From: Mesotaenium endlicherianum
Lineage: Eukaryota; Streptophyta; Zygnematophyceae; Zygnematales; Mesotaeniaceae
Reading direction: 5' to 3'
Length of the DNA: 52,486 nt
Assembly: GCA_009602735.1 (NCBI GenBank)
Contig: WELA01002976.1
Location: forward strand, 1-52,486
Both the position numbers and the translations under genes were made by a program. Of this stretch, positions 33,693 to 41,112 are shown piece by piece. Numbering within the stretch: the stretch's first letter is position 1; every line of letters starts with the position of its first letter. A model generated the notes under the pieces. It saw nothing but the letters and a program-made list of their open reading frames with translations. It was not told where the DNA came from and ran no database searches.

Positions 33693-34664
33693 ATGAAAAA
33701 TTTTGGTTGGCTGATCGTTTGTTTTTTTGTTGTGAGTACCGCGCAGGCCCAGGAAAAACTGGTAGCCCTGGGGAAAGCGCCTGCGCTCTATGTTAAACAT
33801 AAAGTGGCCGGAGGAGAAGTACTGTCAGGTATTGCCAGTCATTATGGAACCACTTCCATACAGTTGGCCAAATTCAACGGCATCAAAGTAGCTACCCTGC
33901 TCAAAAAAGGAATGATCCTGAAGATACCCCTTACGCGCAATAACCTGGCGCAGGGGCAGTCAGCCAGCTTCAACGAACCGGTGTATCACACGGTTGCCAA
34001 AGGAGATAATCTTTTTCATATCAGCCAGTCGTTCAATAATGTGAACATACAATTACTGCGCGACTGGAACGGTTTGAAAAGAGATGTTATCCGCGATGGA
34101 CAGTTGTTGATCGTAGGCTATCTCAAAGGAGGAAAAAGAAATGAAGTGGCGGCTGCTCCGGCTGTAACAGCACCAGTTGATGCACCTCCTGCATCTGTTA
34201 ATACCAGCACACCTGCTCCGGTTGCGAAGAAAAACCAGCAACCACCGGTTACAGAACCGAAAAAAGAATCGGTTGAAGTAAAAAACGAAGCGCCGCAACA
34301 ACAGACTGCCAATGCCGATATCAAATACGACCCCAAACCGGGTGATGAAGGATATTTCGCACTTCAATTTGCCAACCACCCCGAGACAGCGACGCAGCAA
34401 TTCCATTCGGGTGATGCGGGCATTTTTAAGACCATCAGCGGGTGGACAGACCGTAAGTTTTATGTGTTGATGAATGATGTGCCTCCGGGAACCATTGTTC
34501 GCATCACTTCTACTAGCAACAAAAGTATTTGCGCCAAAGTGCTCGACAAACTCGTGGAAACCAAAGGAGGGGCGGGCTTGTTGCTGCGCATGAGTAATGC
34601 GGCGGCTGTGGCGCTCGACATGACGGATGGTAAATCGACGGTTTCCGTTACTTATTTTGAATAA
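33693..34664 (+). CDS. Exported LysM protein with RlpA-like C-terminal barrel
   Basis: 323 residues. A signal peptide (to about STAQAQ) is followed by two LysM domains (about 35-80, YVKHKVAGGEVLSGIASHYG, and about 95-140, YHTVAKGDNLFHISQSF) that bind peptidoglycan. A Pro/Ala/Lys linker (150-215) leads to a C-terminal domain (~230-323), where GDAGIFKTISGWTDRKFYVL and LLLRMSNAAAVALDM resemble the double-psi beta barrel of RlpA-type proteins. It likely works at the cell wall. The catalytic residues cannot be confirmed, and lytic activity is not claimed. The start at 33693 begins the signal peptide. Confidence 0.82.
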   Translation: MKNFGWLIVCFFVVSTAQAQEKLVALGKAPALYVKHKVAGGEVLSGIASHYGTTSIQLAKFNGIKVATLLKKGMILKIPLTRNNLAQGQSASFNEPVYHTVAKGDNLFHISQSFNNVNIQLLRDWNGLKRDVIRDGQLLIVGYLKGGKRNEVAAAPAVTAPVDAPPASVNTSTPAPVAKKNQQPPVTEPKKESVEVKNEAPQQQTANADIKYDPKPGDEGYFALQFANHPETATQQFHSGDAGIFKTISGWTDRKFYVLMNDVPPGTIVRITSTSNKSICAKVLDKLVETKGGAGLLLRMSNAAAVALDMTDGKSTVSVTYFE

Positions 34665-34668
34665 CAGT

Positions 34669-35631
34669 TTATGATGCCTGCAACCGGTAACCGCGCAGGA
34701 ATTCGGCTACGGGCATTCTTTTCTTTCCTTCGAGCTGAAGGTCCAGCAAGTGAATAAAGCCATCTTTACAGGCAAACTTCAGGTAAGTTTTACCATCGGT
34801 AAATACAGCGCCGGGTATATGTTGGTGATCAACCAGTTCTTTTGAACTTTTGAAGAGTTTCAAAATTTTTCCATCCAGCATGGTCAGTGCGCCGGGAAAG
34901 GGAGAAAGGCCGCGGATGCGATTGTGGATCTGTGCTGCTGTCTCCGTCCAGTTGATGCGACAATCTTCTGTAAACAGCTTGGGCGCATGCTTTAATTGAT
35001 CCGGTCCGGGGAACGCCGATTGATCTTTTTCTTCCAATGATCCGTCCAGTAAACTTTGTAAAGTTTCTACCAACAAGGAGGCGCCGATGATTTTCATGCG
35101 ATCGTGTACTTCGCCCGCTGTTTCATCTTCACCAATAGGAAAACTTTTTTGCAGCAATATATTGCCCGTGTCGATCGCATGCTGCAATTTGAAAGTGGTA
35201 ACACCGGTAGTTGTTTCTCCGTTGATGATGGCCCAGTTGATGGGAGCGGCGCCACGGTATTGAGGCAACAAAGAACCATGTACATTGATGGTACCCACAG
35301 GAGGCATATTCCAAACGGCCTCCGGTAACATCCGGAACGCTACTACTATTTGAACATGTGCCTGCAAAGCGCTGAGCGCTGCCAGGAAAGCAGGGTCTCT
35401 CAGCTTTTCGGGTTGCAATACTGTCAACCCTTTTTCAAGCGCATATTTTTTTACGGCGCTGGTGGTTGGTTTCATACCTCTGCCGGCAGGTTTATCGGGA
35501 GCCGTCACAACACCCACCACCGAAAATCCGGCGTTGAGCAATGCATCCAATGAAGCCACGGCGAACTCCGGAGTACCCATGAATACAATACGTAAATCCT
35601 TCCTGGTGAGGGGCGAAAGGGTATTTGTCAT
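34669..35631 (-). CDS. fmt: Methionyl-tRNA formyltransferase
   Basis: 320 residues. The N-terminal formyltransferase domain has RIVFMGTPEFAV near residue 14, then INVHGSLLPQYRGAAPINWAI (catalytic Asn/His) and DTGNILLQ. The C-terminal domain carries NRIRGLSPFPGA. It formylates Met-tRNA for initiation. The ATG at 35631 is chosen; the open frame runs another 48 codons upstream but that part has no homology and overlaps the promoter. It is divergent from the FKBP gene, with a strong promoter immediately in front. Confidence 0.97.
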   Translation of the reverse strand: MTNTLSPLTRKDLRIVFMGTPEFAVASLDALLNAGFSVVGVVTAPDKPAGRGMKPTTSAVKKYALEKGLTVLQPEKLRDPAFLAALSALQAHVQIVVAFRMLPEAVWNMPPVGTINVHGSLLPQYRGAAPINWAIINGETTTGVTTFKLQHAIDTGNILLQKSFPIGEDETAGEVHDRMKIIGASLLVETLQSLLDGSLEEKDQSAFPGPDQLKHAPKLFTEDCRINWTETAAQIHNRIRGLSPFPGALTMLDGKILKLFKSSKELVDHQHIPGAVFTDGKTYLKFACKDGFIHLLDLQLEGKKRMPVAEFLRGYRLQAS

Positions 35632-35635
35632 GCTG

Positions 35636-35664
35636 CAAAAGTAGCCGTTAGTTGATGAAACCAA
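35636..35664 (-). promoter_or_regulatory. Promoter of fmt abutting the start codon
   Basis: On the minus strand TTTTG (the TTG at 35662-35664) is followed after 18 bases by TACTTTTG (35636-35643), an exact -7 match. Its last base lies four bases before the ATG, so fmt is probably expressed from a leaderless transcript. Confidence 0.7.
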
Positions 35665-35694
35665 AATAGTTCTCCTTACATGCAGCCCCGATTG

Positions 35695-35702
35695 TACTTT
35701 TA
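35695..35702 (+). promoter_or_regulatory. -7-like element of the FKBP gene
   Basis: TACTTTTA matches TAnnTTTG in seven of eight positions and stands 28 bases before the ATG. It faces away from the fmt promoter in the same divergent interval. Confidence 0.35.
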
Positions 35703-35730
35703 CACATAATTTAATGACAATACAAGACAC

Positions 35731-36186
35731 ATGCAACAAGTAAAAAAAGGTGATAAAGTAAAAGTGCATTATCACGGTAAATTAACCGATGGTACCACAT
35801 TTGATTCTTCAGCGGGAAGGGAGCCACTTGAATTTGAAGTGGGAGGCGGAATGGTGATACCTGGTTTCGACAATGGTGTTACAGGAATGGCCATTGGAGA
35901 GAAAAAGACCATTCATATTCCGGTAGCCGAAGCATACGGACCCAAGCAGGAAGATATGATCATGGATTTTCCCAAAGACCGTTTCCCTGACGATATGGTA
36001 CCGGAAGTGGGCATGCAATTGAACATGAGCAATGGTGCAGGACAACATATCCCGGTACGTATTGTTGCAATAAAAGATGAGGTGGTGGTATTGGATGCCA
36101 ACCATCCGCTGGCGGGAGAAGATCTCGTCTTCGACCTGGAATTGGTAGCGATCGAAGGAGGAAGTCCTTTGATCATCATGCCCTGA
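35731..36186 (+). CDS. FKBP-type peptidyl-prolyl isomerase, SlyD-like
   Basis: 151 residues. The FKBP domain shows [48 protein letters not shown] and the [12 protein letters not shown] loop where SlyD proteins insert an insert-in-flap chaperone domain (about 75-125). The C-terminal [10 protein letters not shown] strand completes the fold. The His- and Cys-rich nickel tail of E. coli SlyD is missing. It catalyses cis-trans isomerisation of proline bonds in the cytoplasm. A strong bidirectional terminator follows directly. Confidence 0.93.
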   Translation: MQQVKKGDKVKVHYHGKLTDGTTFDSSAGREPLEFEVGGGMVIPGFDNGVTGMAIGEKKTIHIPVAEAYGPKQEDMIMDFPKDRFPDDMVPEVGMQLNMSNGAGQHIPVRIVAIKDEVVVLDANHPLAGEDLVFDLELVAIEGGSPLIIMP

Positions 36187-36187
36187 T

Positions 36188-36240
36188 AAAAAAAAGCGTG
36201 AGGAGTATCTATTGATCCATCTCCTCACGCTTTTTTATAG
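36188..36240. terminator. Bidirectional terminator between FKBP and a membrane protein gene
   Basis: A 16-base arm (36190-36205, AAAAAAGCGTGAGGAG) pairs perfectly with 36221-36236 across a 15-base loop. A run on one side and T run on the other make it work on both strands, ending the two converging genes. Confidence 0.93.
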
Positions 36241-36252
36241 CCCAACTAACGC

Positions 36253-36801
36253 TCAGCTCTTTTTCTTCATCCACCATCCCAGCCAGATACCTGTTACGCC
36301 CCAAGCTACCAAAGCATCGATCAGGTGCGCATTGATATCTTTCGTCTGGAACCAGATATGCATCGTATATGCCGAGTTGAGGAACACGATCAACCCGATA
36401 AACACAGAAGAAAGGAAGATGGTTCCGAACGACGGACCATTCAGTTTGGAGAATATCCAGCAAGCCAGCCATACCATCACCAGGTTTACCAAAAATCCTC
36501 TTCCCATATTGCTGCCCATGTCACTCTTCATGGCCTTATGATAATAAACCTGTGCCCATGGTTTACCCGTAGCCGCTTCACCCATTTTTTTCTGGTCTTC
36601 CATGGAAGTTCCGTCAGGGAAAGAAGGCAGCATATAAGCGCCATCTTCTGAGAATTGAGCGCTGAGGTAACTCAGGATACTGTCCTGCTTCGGCGTATAC
36701 TGTGCACCTTGTCTGTGCAAACCGGTTACCGTCCAGGAAAGGAACTGCCAGAGAAAAATGATGATGGCGCCTACGAGGGCGCCGACGATGGTTTTTTTCA
36801 T
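36253..36801 (-). CDS. Uncharacterised four-TM membrane protein
   Basis: 182 residues, not recognised beyond a likely Bacteroidota family. TM segments lie at about 4-24, 104-122, 127-147 and 158-178. Between the first and second is an ~80-residue loop (TGLHRQGAQYTPKQDSILSY, then LPSFPDGTSMEDQK) probably outside the membrane. It converges on the FKBP gene and is divergent from pepT. No function can be assigned. Confidence 0.78.
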   Translation of the reverse strand: MKKTIVGALVGAIIIFLWQFLSWTVTGLHRQGAQYTPKQDSILSYLSAQFSEDGAYMLPSFPDGTSMEDQKKMGEAATGKPWAQVYYHKAMKSDMGSNMGRGFLVNLVMVWLACWIFSKLNGPSFGTIFLSSVFIGLIVFLNSAYTMHIWFQTKDINAHLIDALVAWGVTGIWLGWWMKKKS

Positions 36802-36856
36802 ATATAGGGGTTTGGTTATGCAAACAAAATAAACAATGTGATTGGCTTTTGCAATA

Positions 36857-36941
36857 GTTGTTAGATGTTAGTTGATAGTTGTCAGATGTTGTTTATTTTG
36901 TACGGGTAATGAAATTTTTCTAACAACTAACATCCAACAAC
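36857..36941. repeat. Long inverted repeat in front of pepT
   Basis: An 18-base arm (36857-36874) is matched in reverse complement by 36924-36941 with 17 of 18 identities, separated by 49 bases. The arms are built from GTTGT(T/C)AGATGTT units, and a near copy of the left arm also lies at 36878-36890. It spans the likely pepT promoter region and could be a small repeat element or a regulatory duplication. Confidence 0.6.
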
Positions 36942-36952
36942 TGACAACTCAC

Positions 36953-38200
36953 ATGGCAACTGGTTACCCATACACAGTTACAGAACGATTCCTGCGTTAT
37001 GTGCAGGTAGATACCCAAAGCGATCCGCACAGCAATTCTTTCCCCAGTACCAATAAGCAAAAAGACCTGTCTTCCATATTGGCAGCAGAATTGAAAGCCA
37101 TGGGCATTGAAGATGCCATGATGGACGAATATGGGTATGTATATGCCACGATTCCTGCTACTACTTCGAAACCAGTGCCTGTCATTTGTTTCTGCAGTCA
37201 CGTAGATACAGCGCCGGATTGCAGCGGTACAGGTGTAAAGCCGATCCTGCACGAATCTTATGATGGCAGGGATATTGCATTGCCCGATGACCAGGAACAG
37301 ATAATCCGTGTTGCAACCTATCCTTATCTCAAAACACATATTGGCCAGCCTGTGATCACGGCCAGTGGCACCACTTTGCTGGGTGCTGATGATAAAAGCG
37401 GCGTAGCCATCATCATGGACCTGGCGCATTACCTGGTTACGCATCCTGAAATAAAGCATGGTACCATCAAATTGTTATTCACGCCCGATGAAGAAGTTGG
37501 ACAAGGTACGGCCAAACTCGATCTGTCAAAATTGGGAGCATCCGTTGCCTATACATTGGACGGAGGTGAGCTGGGTAGTTTTGAAGATGAAACTTTCAGC
37601 GCAGATGGTGTGCGTATTACGGTACAAGGTGTCATTGCACATCCAGGTTATGCAAAGAACAAACTGGTAAATGCCTTGAAGATCGCAGGAGAGATACTCG
37701 CTGCATTACCTAAGAACGAATGGGCTCCTGAGGTTACGGAGAAACGGGAAGGATTTGTACATCCTGTTGGCATAAATGGAATTGCTGAGAAAGCAACGAT
37801 CGAATTCATTGTGCGTGATTTTGATACTGCGAAACTGGCAGTATATGAAAACAGGTTGAAGCAGATGGCAATAGCCGTGCTGGGTCAATATCCTGGCGCC
37901 ACCATGGAATTTGAAGTAACGGAACAGTACCGGAACATGAAAGAAATACTGGACCTGCATCCGCACATCAGTGCATATGCAGCTGAAGCCTACCGGCGCG
38001 CGGGAGTGGATATGATCAAAGAACCCATCCGGGGCGGAACAGATGGCAGCCGGCTGAGCTTTATGGGATTGCCCTGTCCGAATATTTTCACCGGCATGCA
38101 AGCCATTCACAGCAAACACGAATGGATCGGTGTGCGTGATATGGAAAAAGCGGTTGATGTGTTGACGCAGCTTGTGCAGGTATGGGAAGAGCGATCCTGA
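36953..38200 (+). CDS. pepT: Peptidase T (tripeptidase)
   Basis: 415 residues, close to the usual ~410. It shows the M20 zinc motifs: SHVDTAPD near 82, LGADDKSG near 143, TPDEEVGQG near 178 and the C-terminal GGTDGSRLSFMGLPCPNIFTG. It removes the N-terminal residue from tripeptides in the cytoplasm. The start at 36953 (MATGYPYTVTERFLRYVQ) is the family start; the open frame upstream runs through the inverted repeat and is not coding-like. Confidence 0.96.
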   Translation: MATGYPYTVTERFLRYVQVDTQSDPHSNSFPSTNKQKDLSSILAAELKAMGIEDAMMDEYGYVYATIPATTSKPVPVICFCSHVDTAPDCSGTGVKPILHESYDGRDIALPDDQEQIIRVATYPYLKTHIGQPVITASGTTLLGADDKSGVAIIMDLAHYLVTHPEIKHGTIKLLFTPDEEVGQGTAKLDLSKLGASVAYTLDGGELGSFEDETFSADGVRITVQGVIAHPGYAKNKLVNALKIAGEILAALPKNEWAPEVTEKREGFVHPVGINGIAEKATIEFIVRDFDTAKLAVYENRLKQMAIAVLGQYPGATMEFEVTEQYRNMKEILDLHPHISAYAAEAYRRAGVDMIKEPIRGGTDGSRLSFMGLPCPNIFTGMQAIHSKHEWIGVRDMEKAVDVLTQLVQVWEERS

Positions 38201-38218
38201 AAAAAAAAGGTGGACTCG

Positions 38219-38248
38219 TTGCAAAACCAAAAGAATGCCTTAGATTTA
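38219..38248 (+). promoter_or_regulatory. Promoter of the first GMC gene
   Basis: TTG (38219-38221) and TAGATTTA (38241-38248, seven of eight to TAnnTTTG) are spaced by 19 bases. The spacer holds GAATGCCT, similar to the direct repeats before the second GMC gene. Confidence 0.5.
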
Positions 38249-38250
38249 AG

Positions 38251-38276
38251 TGTTGATTATACATTTAACATCAACA
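38251..38276. promoter_or_regulatory. Inverted repeat in the first GMC gene leader
   Basis: TGTTGAT (38251-38257) is matched by ATCAACA (38270-38276) over a 12-base A/T-rich spacer, between the predicted promoter and the start codon. It may be an operator or a leader hairpin. Confidence 0.4.
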
Positions 38277-38299
38277 ATCTTATCTAAAATATCATTGCT

Positions 38300-40015
38300 A
38301 TGCCCAACGATTCATTGCACATCAACAACAAAGCAACTACACAAAATACTTACGACGCCATTGTAATAGGCTCGGGCATCAGCGGCGGATGGGCCGCAAA
38401 AGAATTGACCGAAAAAGGGTTGAAAGTATTGATGCTCGAAAGAGGAAAACAACATGAGCACATCAAAGATTATGCGACTGCGAATAAAGATCCCTGGCAG
38501 TTTGAACACAGGGGCCGGACCACTGCAGAACAAAGAAAAAAATATCCGGTTATACATAGGGGGTGGGCGGCCAGCGAAGCTGTGATGGATGCCTGGGTAA
38601 ATGAAGAAGATTGTCCGTATACGGAAATCAAACCCTTCACCTGGTGGCGTAGTTACCGGATGGGAGGACGATCTGTTTTATGGGGCAGGCAGAGCTACCG
38701 GTTGAGCGATCTTGATTTTGAAGCCAATGCCAAAGAAGGCGTTGGGGTTGACTGGCCCATTCGTTACAAAGACATTGCACCCTGGTACGATCATGTAGAA
38801 AAATTTGCGGGCATCAGCGGTTCGCTGGAAGGTTTGCCGCACCTGCCCGACGGGCAATTCCTTCCGCCAATGGATCTTAACTGTGTGGAGAAAGATGTAG
38901 CGGCCCGTATCAAAACACAATACAAGGGAGCCAGGCACCTGATCATCGGCAGGGTGGCCAACTTAACGGCGCCCATTCCGGGAAGGACCCAGTGCCAGTT
39001 CCGCAACAGGTGTTGGGAGGGATGTCCGTTCGGTGGCTATTTCAGCACGCAATCTTCTACTTTACCCGCAGCCATGAAAACGGGTAATTTAACGGTGCGT
39101 CCCGATGCTATTGTAACAAGGCTGCTATACGATAAAGACAGTAAAAAAGTGAAAGGCGTGGAAGTACTGGATGCTGTCAACAACAAGACTTATGTATACC
39201 ATGCGAAGATCGTATTCCTCAATGCATCTGCGTTGAACTCTGCATGGGTATTGTTCAATACCGCCACGGATATTTGGCCGGGCGGACTGGGCAGCAGCAG
39301 TGGCGAATTGGGGCATAATGTGATGGATCATCATTATAACCTGGGGGCAAGTGGCCAGGTAGAAGGCTATGAAGACAAATATTATTATGGCAGACGGGCC
39401 AATGGATTTTATATTCCCCGGTTTGTAAATATCGGCAGCGACAAAAGAGACTACCTGCGAGGCTTTGGCTACCAGGGAGGGGCCAGCAGGGCAGGATGGA
39501 GCCGGAGCGTTGCAGAATTAGAGATAGGTGCGGGATTCAAAGAAGCGCTCACCGAGCCGGGCGGCTGGAGCATTGGCGCTACAGGGTTTGGTGAAATCCT
39601 GCCTTATCATGAAAACAAGATCATGCTGGATGCGAACCGGAAAGACAAATGGGGATTACCGGTGCTGGCCATGGATTGTGAGTTGAGGGAAAACGAATTG
39701 AAAATGCGGAAAGATATTGTAGCGGAAATGAAAGCTATGCTTGAAGCATCGGGCGTGAAACAAGTGAATACCTGGGACCAGGGGCATGCGATCGGACATG
39801 GTATCCACGAAATGGGAACAGCCCGTATGGGAAGAGATCCGAAGACATCGGTACTGAATGGCCATAACCAGGTGTGGGATGCGCCGAATGTATTCGTTAC
39901 CGATGGCGCGTGCATGGTTTCTTCAGCCTGCCAGAATCCTTCACTCACTTATATGGCATTAACGGCCAGGGCAGCCAACTATGCGGTAGACGAATTAAAG
40001 AAGGGAAACTTGTAA
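38300..40015 (+). CDS. GMC-family FAD oxidoreductase (paralog 1)
   Basis: 571 residues. The FAD-binding Rossmann motif IVIGSGISGGWAAKEL is near residue 20-36. A Cys-rich motif CQFRNRCWEGCPFGGY is near 230-245. C-terminal GMC signatures are HEMGTARMGRDPKTSVLN (active-site His) and NVFVTDGACMVSSACQNPSLTYMALTARAA. No signal peptide is seen. The closest kind is gluconate-dehydrogenase-large-subunit-like GMC proteins, which oxidise sugar or polyol hydroxyls. The small gluconate dehydrogenase subunit gene is not adjacent. It shares most of its length, motif for motif, with the second GMC protein encoded past the AraC gene, so the pair arose by duplication. Confidence 0.9.
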   Translation: MPNDSLHINNKATTQNTYDAIVIGSGISGGWAAKELTEKGLKVLMLERGKQHEHIKDYATANKDPWQFEHRGRTTAEQRKKYPVIHRGWAASEAVMDAWVNEEDCPYTEIKPFTWWRSYRMGGRSVLWGRQSYRLSDLDFEANAKEGVGVDWPIRYKDIAPWYDHVEKFAGISGSLEGLPHLPDGQFLPPMDLNCVEKDVAARIKTQYKGARHLIIGRVANLTAPIPGRTQCQFRNRCWEGCPFGGYFSTQSSTLPAAMKTGNLTVRPDAIVTRLLYDKDSKKVKGVEVLDAVNNKTYVYHAKIVFLNASALNSAWVLFNTATDIWPGGLGSSSGELGHNVMDHHYNLGASGQVEGYEDKYYYGRRANGFYIPRFVNIGSDKRDYLRGFGYQGGASRAGWSRSVAELEIGAGFKEALTEPGGWSIGATGFGEILPYHENKIMLDANRKDKWGLPVLAMDCELRENELKMRKDIVAEMKAMLEASGVKQVNTWDQGHAIGHGIHEMGTARMGRDPKTSVLNGHNQVWDAPNVFVTDGACMVSSACQNPSLTYMALTARAANYAVDELKKGNL

Positions 40016-40025
40016 GAAGCAAGGA

Positions 40026-40916
40026 TCAGAAAAATATCCTGGCTTCAGATGTATAGGTTTTTTTAAACTCTTTGGGAGTACAGCCTTTCTTCTTTTTAAA
40101 GGTATGGTTGAAATTAGAGATATTGTTGAACCCGCAGGTGTAAGCAATCTCTGCAACAGATTGTGTGGTATTGATGAGCATACGTGAGGCATGACCAAGA
40201 CGGATATCGGTCATGCGTTCAATAAAAGTCATGCCGGTACGGGCTTTGAAAAAGCGGCTGAAAGCAGATTCCGCCATATTGGTCAGGGCAGCTACTTCTG
40301 ACAGGGAAACGGGTCTTTGAAAATGTTCATTCATGTATTCCATTACTTTTTCTATACGCCGGCTGTTGTAAGAAAGGTGTTCGGTATTACTGAAAGTGGT
40401 GTTGGCGAGCAAACGCGTATGCCGGGAAATAGATAATTCATGCAGGATGGACATTAATTCAAGCACCGATTCAAAGCCCTCTTTTTTATAGAGGCGCATG
40501 ATGCGATAGGAAAGCAATTTCGCTGTTTCATAAGAAAACAAAACACCCCTTTGTGCTTTCTCCAGCATATTACGCATAGCAGCCAATTGGCTACGTTGCA
40601 GAAAACTTTCTTCGAAAAGGTCGTGGTGAAACTGGATGGTTACTTCTGTGATATCGGTGTTATCGCATTTATGCTGAAACCAGGCATGTTGCAGCTCCGG
40701 ACCAATGAGCACCAGTTCAAGATCGGCAATCTCTTCTATATTATCTCCTACCACACGCCTGATTCCTTTGCCGTTTGTGATAAAGTTCAGTTCGAACGCT
40801 TTGTGGTAATGAATGGGCAAATCGAAAACACTCTTGTTTTTATTGAAAAAAACATGGAAGCAATCAGATTGAGCAAGCGGTGTGAACTCCTGCAATATTT
40901 CTCTTTGTGCAGCCAA
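40026..40916 (-). CDS. AraC-family transcriptional regulator
   Basis: 296 residues. The N-terminal cupin-like sensor (FDLPIHYHKAFELNFITNGKG, HDLFEESF) is followed by two helix-turn-helix motifs at about 200-290, with SLSEVAALTNMAESAFSRFFKARTGMTF and SVAEIAYTCGFNNISNFNHTFKKKKGCTPKEF. It starts at a TTG (40916); no ATG is available in the frame before a stop and the N terminus matches the family. It lies between and runs against the two GMC genes, so it is the likely local regulator, responding to a small molecule such as a sugar. Confidence 0.92.
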   Translation of the reverse strand: MAAQREILQEFTPLAQSDCFHVFFNKNKSVFDLPIHYHKAFELNFITNGKGIRRVVGDNIEEIADLELVLIGPELQHAWFQHKCDNTDITEVTIQFHHDLFEESFLQRSQLAAMRNMLEKAQRGVLFSYETAKLLSYRIMRLYKKEGFESVLELMSILHELSISRHTRLLANTTFSNTEHLSYNSRRIEKVMEYMNEHFQRPVSLSEVAALTNMAESAFSRFFKARTGMTFIERMTDIRLGHASRMLINTTQSVAEIAYTCGFNNISNFNHTFKKKKGCTPKEFKKTYTSEARIFF

Positions 40917-41024
40917 TAGAAAAAAGTTTATGCGATAGTTTTATTCAGGACGAACTCGTTTTCTAATATCGGTAATTATTTAGACAAAACTTGCTTTTGA
41001 TATGCTGCACCATAATAGAAGCTG

Positions 41025-41042
41025 GAATGCTTATGAATGCTT
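41025..41042. promoter_or_regulatory. Tandem GAATGCTT repeats, possible AraC-type operator
   Basis: GAATGCTT occurs at 41025-41032 and 41035-41042, exactly 10 bases apart, one helical turn. It lies in the interval between the AraC gene and the second GMC gene, just before a TTG at 41055. Direct repeats with one-turn spacing are typical of AraC-family sites; binding is not demonstrated. Confidence 0.45.
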
Positions 41043-41112
41043 GTTAGTATAATATTGACAATAAAATATTTTTATCTTTAACTTATATTCTACACCTCAT
41101 ACTGTAACGATT

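Noticed and set aside
35632..35775. A 48-codon longer N terminus for fmt
   Set aside because: It covers the fmt promoter and runs into the FKBP start; formyltransferases begin near the 35631 ATG.
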